Assembly (NCBI GenBank): GCA_963755335.1 | Contig: CAVWJW010000008.1 | Coordinates: forward strand, 806,001-870,000 | Direction: 5' to 3' | DNA: 64,000 nt | DNA from: UBA10649 sp963755335 | GTDB taxonomy: Bacteria > Actinomycetota > Actinomycetes > S36-B12 | The notes under the pieces: model-generated | The model's database searches: none | What the model was told of the DNA's origin: nothing | The model's input: the letters and a program-made list of their open reading frames with translations, nothing else | Position numbers and translations under genes: made by a program | Shown: one piece after another, positions 46,068-54,398 of the stretch | Position numbering within the stretch: position 1 is the stretch's first letter | Layout: each line of letters starts with the position of its first letter

Positions 46068-46808
46068 ATGAAGCGAAGCGCACTTGTCGGTCTGGTGACG
46101 GCGGCGGCGGCCACGGCCCTGCTCGTCTCGGCATGCTCTCCCACGACGGTGGTCTCGCCGTCGGGTGCGGCAGCCCACACGGTGAACGTGTCCTCGACGG
46201 GTACCGCCGACGCCGTGCCCGACGCCGCGAAGGCGTCGATCACCGTGGAGGTGAACAACCCCACCTCGGCTAAGGCGGCACAGGCCGATGCGGCGGATGC
46301 GACGACCAAGGTGCTGGATGCCTTGAAGACGGCGGGCGTCGACGAGAAGGACATCGCGACGCAGGGGATCCAGGTGGGCCCCACGTACAACTACACCGCG
46401 GACGGTGGGCAGACGCTTACGGGCTACCGCGCGTCCCAGACCATCACCGTCACCCTGCGCGACCTGTCGACCGCCGGGGCGACGCTCGACTCCGTCGTCG
46501 CGGCTGGCGGCAACGCCGTGCGGATCGACTCACTTTCCCCCTACGTCATCGACCCGACGATCGCGGGCAACGCGGCTCGTGCCCAGGCCGTCGACATCGC
46601 CACCAAGCAGGCCCAGCAGTACGCCAAGCTGATGGGCTTCACGCTTGGCCCGGTGGCCAACGTCACCGAGTCGACTAGCAGCACGCCTCCGCCGCCGATC
46701 GCCTTTGCCGATGCGGCCGCGGCCCCCGCCGAGAAGTCGACTCCGATCAGTGCGGGCACGCAGCAGGTCACCGTCTCCGTCAACATCTCCTGGGAGATCG
46801 CCAGCTGA
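46068..46808 (+). CDS. SIMPL-domain (DUF541) lipoprotein
   Basis: A 246-residue lipoprotein with lipobox LLVSAC (cysteine about residue 23) and a SIMPL domain. The domain begins VNVSSTGTADAVPDAA, has DIATQGIQVGPTYNY and GYRASQTITVTLRDL (about 105-135), and ends with ISAGTQQVTVSVNISWEI. SIMPL/Oxidative-stress-defence proteins such as YggE are periplasmic and their biochemical role is unclear. A GGAGG lies eight bases before the ATG at 46068; an ATG 15 bases earlier is less likely. It is divergent from the ABC-2 exporter. Confidence 0.88.
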   Translation: MKRSALVGLVTAAAATALLVSACSPTTVVSPSGAAAHTVNVSSTGTADAVPDAAKASITVEVNNPTSAKAAQADAADATTKVLDALKTAGVDEKDIATQGIQVGPTYNYTADGGQTLTGYRASQTITVTLRDLSTAGATLDSVVAAGGNAVRIDSLSPYVIDPTIAGNAARAQAVDIATKQAQQYAKLMGFTLGPVANVTESTSSTPPPPIAFADAAAAPAEKSTPISAGTQQVTVSVNISWEIAS

Positions 46809-46818
46809 GGCGGTGCGG

Positions 46819-48048
46819 TTAGGCCCCGATCGTCGCCCGCGTCAGCAGCTCGTCGAACGTGACGACGGCGGGGTCACCGGCGGCCGTGAGCACCGTCACC
46901 TGCGTCGGCCACTTGCCCAGGTTGATGCCGCTGATGCGCACCGCCTCCTGGATGCGGTGCGCGAGGTGGTCGGCACTGGGCTGGGAGCCGAGTCCGGCCA
47001 CGAGGAACTCGTCGCCTCCCCAGCGCGCCACGAGGTCGCCCTGACGGACGGTGCTCTTGATGGCACTTGCCACGGCTCGTAGGACGTCGTCGCCGTACAG
47101 GACTCCGTACTCGGCATTGGCGCGCGACAACTCGTCTACGTCGAACATCATCACGCAGATCTCCTGGCCCGAACGCGTCGCCGTCGACGCCAGCCCAGGC
47201 AGAAGCGTCAGGAAGCCCTGACGAGTCAGCGTGCCGGTCAGGGCGTCCGTGGTGGCCAGCGCCATCGAGCGCGACTGCTCGTCGGAGATCTCGTCGATGG
47301 CCGACAGGCGCAGCCTCAGCAGGACGAATCCGACCAGCATGGCGGCGATGGCGGCGATCACCAGTCGGCCGTCCTCGCTGCCCGGGATCTTCAGCGAGAC
47401 CAGCAGAGTGCCGGCGAGCATGACCGCAGCCGCGTACAGGCTGGGCCGCCAGCCAAGGGTGATGGGCGGGTAGGCCGTCATCACCACGAGGGCGTACGCG
47501 ATCGGCACGACGCTGTTGTCGACCCAGGCCTCGGTCAGCAGTAGCCCGACCAGGAGGACGCTGCACGCCGCCCACGTCCACATCATCGTTCGCCCGCGGA
47601 ACGGCCGGCGGCCGAGCACCTGGGAGATGACGAGGAACAGGAGGCCCATGAGTAGCTCGGCGATCGGCTCGTAGCCGGATCGGTCGGTGTAGGTGAAGTA
47701 CGTGGCGAAGCCCAGCAGGACGATCAGTCCGCCGACGAGCGCGAAAGCCTGGGGGGTGTCTCCGCGGGCGATACGGCGGCGCAGGTCCTCATAGGGATCT
47801 GGACTTTCCAGTCGTTCAGGGTTCGGGATGTCAGCCATCGGTATCGGGCCCTCCTGGGACGGGACGAATCGGCCGAGCAGCGCGCGCACCTGGCTGGGAT
47901 GGAATTGCTGAGGCCACGGGATGAGCTTCGCGAGCGTGAGTCCGACGTAGATGATCGTGTTGAACGCGACGACTGTCGTCATCACGAGGAACCAGGGTTC
48001 GGTCAAGGTGCTTTGGGGGAGCAGGAACCCTGCGGGCGTCGGAGTCAT
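46819..48048 (-). CDS. Membrane GGDEF protein coupled to GT2
   Basis: A 409-residue protein. One N-terminal helix (EPWFLVMTTVVAFNTIIYVG) is followed by a cytoplasmic stretch and then six hydrophobic segments (about residues 105-255). The GGDEF domain (about 280-409) has FDVDELSRANAEYG, RQGD as an I-site match five residues before GGDEF, and VARWGGDEFLVAG. The C-terminal end lacks the usual ADxALYxAK helix, so the domain is short. The ATG at 48048 overlaps the GT2 stop as ATGA. Local cyclic di-GMP supply to the glycosyltransferase is a sensible hypothesis. Confidence 0.85.
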   Translation of the reverse strand: MTPTPAGFLLPQSTLTEPWFLVMTTVVAFNTIIYVGLTLAKLIPWPQQFHPSQVRALLGRFVPSQEGPIPMADIPNPERLESPDPYEDLRRRIARGDTPQAFALVGGLIVLLGFATYFTYTDRSGYEPIAELLMGLLFLVISQVLGRRPFRGRTMMWTWAACSVLLVGLLLTEAWVDNSVVPIAYALVVMTAYPPITLGWRPSLYAAAVMLAGTLLVSLKIPGSEDGRLVIAAIAAMLVGFVLLRLRLSAIDEISDEQSRSMALATTDALTGTLTRQGFLTLLPGLASTATRSGQEICVMMFDVDELSRANAEYGVLYGDDVLRAVASAIKSTVRQGDLVARWGGDEFLVAGLGSQPSADHLAHRIQEAVRISGINLGKWPTQVTVLTAAGDPAVVTFDELLTRATIGA

Positions 48049-49544
48049 GGCGAGCTCGGCATGGCCGCATGCTGCACGTGGCCCCATCGCGCGCGGCGCG
48101 CAAGGGTGATGTCGATCAGGCAGCGCACGAACACCACCTGCAGGAAGACGTCGTAGAGAAGTTCGGGCAGGATGATGATCGCGAGGGCGCGCGCCTTCCA
48201 GCCCCCGCGCCACACCGTGATGACGCGCTCGGCCACGAAGATCGATCCGATGAGGATCCAGAACGGGAACCACACCCACTGGTCCAGCGAGACGATCGTG
48301 ATGAGGAACATGATCAGGAAGAGGTTCAGCGCGAACGCGCCGTAGCCGATGCCGACCTGCTGGCCCCAGTAGCGCAGGGTCGGACGCGTCAGGCCGTAGG
48401 CGCTGAGATTCTCCAGCGCCCCGCGCTGCCACCGCTTGCGCTGGACCCACAGGTTTCGCCAGGTCGGCATGATCTCGGTGGTTACCGTGCACTGGTACGG
48501 AGATGTCATGGTGGCGCCGAGCGACTTCATGGCGAGGGTCAGCTCGTTGTCCTCCGTCAAGGCCGCCGTGTCATAGACCCGCCCCGTCTCGCCGGGGATG
48601 AACACGCCGCGGGCGGCGGCAACGTCGAGCAGCGCCTCGGCGCGGAACATCGACGCCGTGCCCGTGAGGACGAACACGCGGCCGCGTCGTGCCCGGATCT
48701 GCAGCGAGTATCGGGTGTACTCATTGCGCTGGAACTGCCCCACCAGTCCCGAGCCGCCGTCGCCATAGAACACGCCGCCGACCGCGGTCAGCTCCGGGTC
48801 CTCCGCCAGCCGTCCGGCTGCCACCTCGAGGAACTGCGACCCGATGCTCGTGTCGGCGTCCATGACCATCACGACGTCGTTCGCATCGGTCGTCGGCAGC
48901 AGCCTGGTGAGCGCCTGGTTGAGTGCCCCGCCCTTGCGGTGCGTGTTCTCCACCGTCTCGAAGGCCTCGTACCCCATCTCCTGCGCGATCTGCACGGTTC
49001 GATCGGTGCAGTTGTCCGCCACGACGATGACCCGGTCGGGCTGGCGGGTCTGCGCTGCCAAGGCGTCGAGCGTGGTCGGCAGGGACCGCTCCTCGTTGTG
49101 CGCGGGAATGAGGACGGTAACCCGGACCTCGCCCGGCTCGATCGGGGTGTTGCGGAGCGGGGGACGGTAAGCGGTGAGGACCTGGCGCCGCGGGCTGATC
49201 GACATGAGGGCGGCGATGACCTCGAAGGTCACGGCGGCAGCCGCGATGGCGACCATCCCTAGGAGCGCGGTAAGGACCAGGTTGAGCGGGGGGAGCTCGC
49301 CGGAAACGAGCGTGTCGTAACGACCGATCGAGACCTCGTGCGGATCGACGGGCTGCTGGAGGCCCGCGTAGAACGCTCCGATTGACGCAGCGATGGCGGC
49401 GATCGTGACGACCGTGGCGACAACCACGGCGACGATGAGCCTGCCCTGCTGCACCGCCTCGTCGTCGCTGGGGCGCTGCGGCACCGGAGGGACGTCGACG
49501 AACCGGTGCGCTGACGGGCGCTTCGGAGGGTCCGCCTCGCTCAA
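48045..49544 (-). CDS. Processive family 2 glycosyltransferase, membrane bound
   Basis: A 499-residue protein like bacterial cellulose-synthase/poly-GlcNAc-synthase catalytic subunits. Two N-terminal helices precede the GT-A domain with VLIPAHNEERSLP (about residue 140), DNCTD, MDADTS as the DxD, AALTEDNELTLAM with the TED base and VQRKRWQRGALENL as the Q(Q/R)xRW motif. Three to four C-terminal helices form a channel. No PilZ domain is present. The TTG at 49544 follows AGGGAGA; ATG codons at 49598/49595 give 18 more residues but have no ribosome-binding site. It makes or extrudes an exopolysaccharide. Confidence 0.87.
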   Translation of the reverse strand: MSEADPPKRPSAHRFVDVPPVPQRPSDDEAVQQGRLIVAVVVATVVTIAAIAASIGAFYAGLQQPVDPHEVSIGRYDTLVSGELPPLNLVLTALLGMVAIAAAAVTFEVIAALMSISPRRQVLTAYRPPLRNTPIEPGEVRVTVLIPAHNEERSLPTTLDALAAQTRQPDRVIVVADNCTDRTVQIAQEMGYEAFETVENTHRKGGALNQALTRLLPTTDANDVVMVMDADTSIGSQFLEVAAGRLAEDPELTAVGGVFYGDGGSGLVGQFQRNEYTRYSLQIRARRGRVFVLTGTASMFRAEALLDVAAARGVFIPGETGRVYDTAALTEDNELTLAMKSLGATMTSPYQCTVTTEIMPTWRNLWVQRKRWQRGALENLSAYGLTRPTLRYWGQQVGIGYGAFALNLFLIMFLITIVSLDQWVWFPFWILIGSIFVAERVITVWRGGWKARALAIIILPELLYDVFLQVVFVRCLIDITLARRARWGHVQHAAMPSSP

Positions 49545-49604
49545 GACATCTCCCTGAATCGATGCCGATGTGACAAGCTCCGCCCGCTGAACCATCATGG
49601 CAGC

Positions 49605-50432
49605 ATGACCGCCGAATTCAGCGCAAAGCGGTCAGTGATCCTGGTTCTCTCCTGTGCGCTGCTGCTGGGCGTTGGCGCTGCGTCAGCGGCAGCGACGCCG
49701 CTCGAGCCCCGCGCTCTGCGAGCTGACTGCGCCGACGTCCTCGTGCTCGGTGCCCGGGGCTCGGGCCAGCCGCAGGCCGGTTCGTCCTCGGACGCCGGCA
49801 CCGGGCTCGGACCGCAGGTGGCCAGCGTCTACACGCGGCTGTCCAGCGATCTACCGGGCAGGTCCGTTGGCTCCCTGGCGCTCCAGTACCCGGCACTGCA
49901 GGCAGAACTGCTGGCTCTTGACCCGGCTCGGTACTTCGCAGGCCTCGAAGCGGGCGTGGCTAACGCGAAGAAGTCCCTGCGTCGACAGGCCGTCGCCTGT
50001 CCACGTCAGCGTTTCGTCCTGGCCGGCTACTCGCAGGGCGCCATGGTCATGCACCGAGTCCTGCACGACCTCACTCGCAGCGCGGATGCGTCCTCAAAGC
50101 GGGTCCTGCGACGGATCGACGCCTCAGTACTACTGGCCGACGGTGACCGGCAGTCGTCCGAGCGGATGACCAGCCTCGGCAACGCCGGGAGCGGGCGTGG
50201 GATCAGCTATGCAGCTCCCGCGGATTCGAAGGTGCGCCGTGGACGTCTTCCCGCGGGCATGACCGCACGGGTGTTCTCCGTGTGCGAGCAGGCCGACGTG
50301 ATCTGCGACTACCGGTCGCTCCTCCAGTCGAACGCGGCCGGCATCGACGGCTCGACCGTGCACGTGACGTCCTACACCGGCTCGCCGGACGTCCTGCGTG
50401 CGGCGGACGCGGCCGCCGCTCTCGTGCGCTGA
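49605..50432 (+). CDS. Secreted cutinase-family serine esterase
   Basis: A 275-residue actinobacterial cutinase-like enzyme. It has a signal peptide (SVILVLSCALLLGVGAASAA), the oxyanion region VLVLGARGSGQPQAG with a neighbouring cysteine, the nucleophile elbow LAGYSQGAMVMHR (serine about residue 145), the disulfide and acid in CEQADVICDY (about 227) and the histidine in VHVTSYTG (about 255). This is a complete cutinase triad. Members hydrolyse esters, lipids or polyesters outside the cell. No ribosome-binding site is seen, and it is divergent from the GT2 gene with overlapping promoters. Confidence 0.88.
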   Translation: MTAEFSAKRSVILVLSCALLLGVGAASAAATPLEPRALRADCADVLVLGARGSGQPQAGSSSDAGTGLGPQVASVYTRLSSDLPGRSVGSLALQYPALQAELLALDPARYFAGLEAGVANAKKSLRRQAVACPRQRFVLAGYSQGAMVMHRVLHDLTRSADASSKRVLRRIDASVLLADGDRQSSERMTSLGNAGSGRGISYAAPADSKVRRGRLPAGMTARVFSVCEQADVICDYRSLLQSNAAGIDGSTVHVTSYTGSPDVLRAADAAAALVR

Positions 50433-50786
50433 CGCGACAGCGGCTACTCCTGCGGGGGCTCCACGGCCTTCGGGCGGCCCAGGCTCGCCGTCCTCGTCGG
50501 CGACCGGCTTCTCGACGTCACCACCTGTCAGGGAGACCTTGATGGCGTCCAGGAACCGATTCGTGGCCTCCTTCAGCGCCGTGCCCACCTCGGGATCGCG
50601 GGTCGTCTCGTCGAGCTTGTCGACGGCCGCCTTGCCGCCTGCCTTCACCTGATCCACCGCCCCGGGCCCGGCGTCGGTCGAGGCTTCCTTCACCTTCGCG
50701 GTGCCCTCGGTCGCGTGCGCGGCCAGCTTGTCACCAAGCGACTTGAGCGAGTCGCCCACGCCCTTCCAATCGGCCTTCTCGCCCAT
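50130..50786 (-). CDS. Helical cytosolic protein of unknown function; likely frameshifted at C-terminus
   Basis: A strong AAGGAGCAGCC site precedes MGEKADWKGVGDSLKSLGDK. The first 95 residues are lysine/alanine/aspartate-rich amphipathic helices (VKEASTDAGPGAVDQVKAGG; EVGTALKEATNRFLDAIK). The open frame then runs another 118 residues antisense to the end of the cutinase gene, which is implausible. Removing one base near 50483-50490 gives the ending SLGRPKAVEPPQE with a stop at 50444, just clear of the cutinase stop. I think the real protein is about 114 residues. Family unknown. Confidence 0.55.
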   Translation of the reverse strand: MGEKADWKGVGDSLKSLGDKLAAHATEGTAKVKEASTDAGPGAVDQVKAGGKAAVDKLDETTRDPEVGTALKEATNRFLDAIKVSLTGGDVEKPVADEDGEPGPPEGRGAPAGVAAVASAHESGGRVRRTQDVRRAGVGRHVHGRAVDAGRVRLEERPVVADHVGLLAHGEHPCGHARGKTSTAHLRIRGSCIADPTPAPGVAEAGHPLGRLPVTVGQ

Positions 50787-50887
50787 GGCTGCTCCTTGTG
50801 ATCGCCGTGGATTCCAGTATCACCCGATGCCCACGTTGGCGCGACGCTGGCCCTCAGGCGGGGCTACCGTGGACGAGGAGGTGGACC

Positions 50888-51331
50888 ATGCCTGACGAGG
50901 ATGACCTCGAAGTGCTCGAGGACACCGAGACGCTGGTCTTCAGCATCGCCGACGACGACACGCTTCTCGAGGCGGTGCGCGAGGTGATCCTGGGTTCGTT
51001 CGACGTGGAGCTCCAGCAGGTTCAGGGCGAAGCTTGGGGGGTTGAGACAGATCTCGGCTCACTGTTCGTCGGGACGATGAGCGACTTCATCATCGGGCTT
51101 GAGCTGCGCCTGCCGGGCGAGTGCGAGGCGACGGTGACCTTGCTGGAGTACCTCAACGAGCGGAACGCCTCGACGACGTTCGTCACCTTCTCCGTCCTCG
51201 ACGAGCGACTCTGGGTGTCGGGAAACGTCGACGGGCATCCATTCGCCCCGGCCCATCTCATCCGCGTTCTCGACTTCATGTTCCAGGCAGCCGTCGCGGT
51301 CACCGCAGACGTCCAGACCGATATCGACTAG
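50888..51331 (+). CDS. YbjN-like (T3S-chaperone-fold) protein
   Basis: A 147-residue acidic protein starting MPDEDDLEVLEDTETLVFSI after GAGGAGG. The pattern of an N-terminal helix, a five-stranded sheet (WGVETDLGSLFVGTMSD; STTFVTFSVLDERLWVSGNV) and a C-terminal helix (AHLIRVLDFMFQAAVAV) resembles YbjN/type-III-secretion-chaperone-like proteins. No catalytic residues are apparent. It starts about 100 bases from the divergent helical protein and ends seven bases before the septum-formation lipoprotein gene. Confidence 0.6.
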   Translation: MPDEDDLEVLEDTETLVFSIADDDTLLEAVREVILGSFDVELQQVQGEAWGVETDLGSLFVGTMSDFIIGLELRLPGECEATVTLLEYLNERNASTTFVTFSVLDERLWVSGNVDGHPFAPAHLIRVLDFMFQAAVAVTADVQTDID

Positions 51332-51337
51332 CCGCGC

Positions 51338-52459
51338 GTGCCACAATCGCCCGCGATGCCAACTTCAGGGAGAACTTCAGAGCGGGCGACGATCCTCGGG
51401 TTCGCGGCGCTCGCGCTGGTCCTCGCCGGCTGTACCAGCGGTTCTCCGGCGTCGGGGCCGACATCTCCTGCCGGTAGCGGACCGGGAACGGGCTCCGGCC
51501 CTACCGATTCCGCCGCAGTCGCGGGAGGGCCTGCGGCAGCCAGCGCCGCAGCGTCGGGAGCGTCCGGAGCCGAGTCCGCTCCGGCGGCCTCGGCGGCGCC
51601 GAGTGTCCCGGCCATCGTCGTGCCGGCCAACGTGGGGGACTGCTTCCGATACAAGTCCCTCGACCACTGGGTCCTCAACGAGGCGTCCGCTGTGCCGTGC
51701 AGCCGCAAGCACACTGCGCAGACCGTGTACATCGGCACCATCACGGACCCGAGTGCGATCTCCTTCGAGGCGGCGGGGCTCCTGGATGCCAAGGCCCGCA
51801 AGGCCGGCGGTCTCGACAAGCTGGCTCCGGCGGACAAGACGGCGTGGGCTGCCTACGTCTCATCCCTCGCGGCGGTCACGCCGGAGTGCGACAAGGCGAT
51901 CGACAAGGCGACGAAGGCTCGCCTGCCGAACGGGGTCCTGTCGTCGTCGCTGTTCACGTCTGACCTCACAGGACCGACCCAGGCGGAGTGGGACAAGGGT
52001 CATCGCTGGGTGCGCTGCAATGCGGTGGCCCGGCTCGTCCCTGATGACTTCAACGCGAGCCCGCCGCTGCTGCGACTGCCCACGTCGTTGAAGACGGCCC
52101 TGAAGGGCGACAAGTACCGCAACTGCTGGATCCCGCTGCTGCAGAACAAGCAGGTGCGCTCGATTCCGTGCGGCGGGCTGACCGCTGACCGTGGCGCCTG
52201 GTTGACCGTCTCCGATCGTCTGAAGACACCCGCCACTGCGTGGCCCGGCCAGAAGGGCGCGCTGGCTGCCGCCAAGGCTCCATGCGTCAACCTCACCCGG
52301 CACTTCACGTCGACGCGCGCGGTCACGGCACGCTGGTGGGTCTGGCACACGGCCGCCGACGGCTCGACCGCCAGCGGAGCGAGCAAGGGCACCTGGGGGA
52401 CACCAAGCTCGCACTTCGGCTGTGCGATGCCGAACTGGCAGTTCGGCGCCTACCGCTAG
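51338..52459 (+). CDS. Septum-formation-family lipoprotein
   Basis: A 373-residue lipoprotein. The lipobox is LVLAGC (cysteine about residue 32), followed by about 60 residues of Gly/Ser/Ala/Pro linker. The globular part has a 'septum formation' type pattern: VGDCFRYKS, AVPCSRKHTAQTVYIG (about residue 118), a middle VTPECDKAIDKATKARLPNG and RWVRCNAVARLV, then a second half with NCWIPLLQN, SIPCGG and the C-terminal HFGCAMPNWQFGAYR. Seven or more cysteines suggest several disulfides. Such proteins occur widely in actinobacteria; a role in division is suggested by name only. Confidence 0.8.
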   Translation: MPQSPAMPTSGRTSERATILGFAALALVLAGCTSGSPASGPTSPAGSGPGTGSGPTDSAAVAGGPAAASAAASGASGAESAPAASAAPSVPAIVVPANVGDCFRYKSLDHWVLNEASAVPCSRKHTAQTVYIGTITDPSAISFEAAGLLDAKARKAGGLDKLAPADKTAWAAYVSSLAAVTPECDKAIDKATKARLPNGVLSSSLFTSDLTGPTQAEWDKGHRWVRCNAVARLVPDDFNASPPLLRLPTSLKTALKGDKYRNCWIPLLQNKQVRSIPCGGLTADRGAWLTVSDRLKTPATAWPGQKGALAAAKAPCVNLTRHFTSTRAVTARWWVWHTAADGSTASGASKGTWGTPSSHFGCAMPNWQFGAYR

Positions 52460-52467
52460 CGGCGAGG

Positions 52468-52517
52468 TCGACCGCTGCCGTCACACCGGCCAAAACTTCG
52501 ACCGCTGCCGTCACACC
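52468..52517. repeat. 20-bp direct repeat pair, 30-bp period
   Basis: The 20-mer TCGACCGCTGCCGTCACACC occurs at 52468-52487 and again at 52498-52517. The second copy covers the stop codon and last codon of the minus-strand gene that ends at 52511. The first copy lies just beyond, before the septum-formation gene end. A short inverted repeat GTCACAC/GTGTGAC with a 10-base loop (52510-52533) overlaps the second copy and could serve as a terminator. Confidence 0.7.
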
Positions 52518-53482
52518 CCGTGCGCTGTGTGACCGGACTGGTCGAACAAGCGGCGGAGCCGGTCGAGGAGGGCCTCGGGAGTTCCCAGGTCGGACCAGCC
52601 CCAGCGGACGACGCGATAGCCCGCCCCGCGGAGCCTGTCCTCGCGTCGCTTCTCCTCATAGAGGGAGCGCGGACCGTCGTACTTCAGCCGGCCGTCGGCC
52701 TCGCCGATCACCCTGAACTCCTTCCAGAGGAAGTCCACCCGCGCGATGAACCGGCCGGAGGCGTCGAGGATCACGACCTGCGGCTCCGCGGCCGGCAGCC
52801 TCCACGTGTGGAAGCAGGCCGCCGACCACGACTCGAGAGGCGTCTCACGGCGGGGGTCCACGAGGCTCGCCGCTACTCGGACTCGCCGTGCACCTCGGCC
52901 AGTGGCGGTCTGGGCTAACTCGACGAGATGGGAGCCGTCGAGCAGTCCCCGACGGAACGCGGCATCGCCGAAGGCGAGACTGTCGGCGAGGGAACCTGTG
53001 CGGGTGATGTCCGTCCACGTACGGATCACGGTGGTGACCGGACCGCGGGAGACGTCGATGTCGGCGGGCTCGAGCGGCAGACGGTGGATGTTCACACCGG
53101 CCCGCACGCCAGCCCGGCCGAACTCGCTGATGAGGTGGACGTGCTGCGGCACGGCCGACACGATCGGCAGCGCGTGGACCGCTGCAGCGCTGCCGAGGGC
53201 GATGACCGATGCCGCGTGGGTCATGGCCGCGGCGCGTGCTCGCACGGCATGTTCCGTGCGAGCGACCTCGAACGGGTCGTCGCCGTCGATGGTGTGACGC
53301 AGGTACGTGCCGCGCGCCATGGCCTGCCACCGTCCCGACCGAACACGCTGGCGCACCTGGTCGGCGGTGAGGCCGGCCGCGACGGCGTCGGACATACGGA
53401 GCAGCGATGGCAGGTGGATCGGGTCGGGACCGGAGAGCACGGGCATGATCGCCAGCGTGGCCACGCCGGCGACCCTTCGCAT
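52511..53482 (-). CDS. AbiEi-antitoxin-like / DUF559-like protein
   Basis: A 323-residue protein. The N-terminal 100 residues resemble the AbiEi-type antitoxin helix-turn-helix-like domain (SDAVAAGLTADQVRQRVRSG; WQAMARGTYLRH). The middle is beta-rich. The C-terminal 90 residues look like a DUF559/Vsr-type nuclease fold (FIARVDFLWKEFRVIGEADG; EEKRREDRLRGAGYRVVRWG). Such fused proteins are common in actinobacteria, usually without a cognate AbiEii toxin; none is seen here. The ATG at 53482 is chosen; one at 53446 is possible. The open frame runs far upstream antisense to the next gene and is not coding there. Confidence 0.75.
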   Translation of the reverse strand: MRRVAGVATLAIMPVLSGPDPIHLPSLLRMSDAVAAGLTADQVRQRVRSGRWQAMARGTYLRHTIDGDDPFEVARTEHAVRARAAAMTHAASVIALGSAAAVHALPIVSAVPQHVHLISEFGRAGVRAGVNIHRLPLEPADIDVSRGPVTTVIRTWTDITRTGSLADSLAFGDAAFRRGLLDGSHLVELAQTATGRGARRVRVAASLVDPRRETPLESWSAACFHTWRLPAAEPQVVILDASGRFIARVDFLWKEFRVIGEADGRLKYDGPRSLYEEKRREDRLRGAGYRVVRWGWSDLGTPEALLDRLRRLFDQSGHTAHGV

Positions 53483-53578
53483 CGCGTCGTCCACAGGTGC
53501 CCTTGTTCGACTGCAGGCGTCGCTCCGTGCCCCGCTGCGTGACGGCGTTGGTCGAAACAGCGCCGATACGCTGCCCGC

Positions 53579-54349
53579 GTGAGTGCTGAGTGGTCGGTGG
53601 ACCTGTGCGCCGTCGTCCTGGCCGCGGGACTCGGCACGCGACTGCGTCCGCTGACGGATCTCCGGCCCAAAGCCCTGTGCCCGGTCGGCAACGTCCCACT
53701 GCTCGACCTGGCGATCGAATCGGTGCGGCCCTTCGCCGTGGATGTGGCCGTCAACGTGCACTACCGCGCCGACGACGTGATCGGCCATCTGCGCGGTTCC
53801 GGCATTCACGTCTCGGACGAGACCAGCGAACGACTCGGAAGTGCGGGGGCGATCGGGCATCTGCGCGACTGGATCAGGGGACGCCCCGTGCTGGTGCGCA
53901 ACAGCGACGCGTACCTCACCGGCGGGCTCGAACGACTCATCGACGGCTGGACGGGTACCGGTCCGCGCATCCTCGTCGTCGACCGCGGTGCGCCGAGCGA
54001 TTTCGGGACGCGCCAGTACGTCGGGGCGTGCCTGCTTCCGGCCGCCACAGCGGCGGCCATGCCGGACGGGTTCGCCGGGCTGTTCGACCTGGTCTGGGCG
54101 CCCGCATGGCAGGCCGGCGAACTCGAGTGCGTCCTCGCCGACGGCGATTTCGTCGACTGTGGAACGCCACGTGACTACCTTCACGCCAACCTGATCTCCA
54201 GTGGTGGCGCCAGCGTGATCGGCGTTGGTGCCGTGGTCGACGGGACCGTGGAGCGAGCAGTCGTGTGGGACGGCGGATACGTCGGTCGCGACGAGCACCT
54301 GCGCGAGTGCATTCGGGTGGGGCGCGACGTCACCGTTGACGCGTCCTGA
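53579..54349 (+). CDS. Sugar nucleotidyltransferase
   Basis: A 256-residue GT-A-like nucleotidyltransferase. The signature AVVLAAGLGTRLRPLTDLRP with lysine at KALCPVGN (about residues 11-39) binds the NTP and sugar phosphate. The metal-binding aspartate is probably in LVRNSDAYLTGG (about 108) and a second in FVDCGTPRDYLHANL. A short left-handed-helix-like tail (SVIGVGAVVDGTVERAVVW) ends the protein. It makes a nucleotide sugar such as GDP-mannose or dTDP/UDP-glucose. The GTG start lies 96 bases from the divergent gene. Confidence 0.85.
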   Translation: MSAEWSVDLCAVVLAAGLGTRLRPLTDLRPKALCPVGNVPLLDLAIESVRPFAVDVAVNVHYRADDVIGHLRGSGIHVSDETSERLGSAGAIGHLRDWIRGRPVLVRNSDAYLTGGLERLIDGWTGTGPRILVVDRGAPSDFGTRQYVGACLLPAATAAAMPDGFAGLFDLVWAPAWQAGELECVLADGDFVDCGTPRDYLHANLISSGGASVIGVGAVVDGTVERAVVWDGGYVGRDEHLRECIRVGRDVTVDAS

Positions 54350-54398
54350 CGCAAACAGGACAATCAGCGCACTCGCACCACTTCGGGAGGGAGGGCGC

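Noticed and set aside
45998..46390. Upstream extension of the ABC-2 permease frame
   Set aside because: It is antisense to the SIMPL lipoprotein gene, and the permease start MRSMIIKEFRE at 45997 matches the family.
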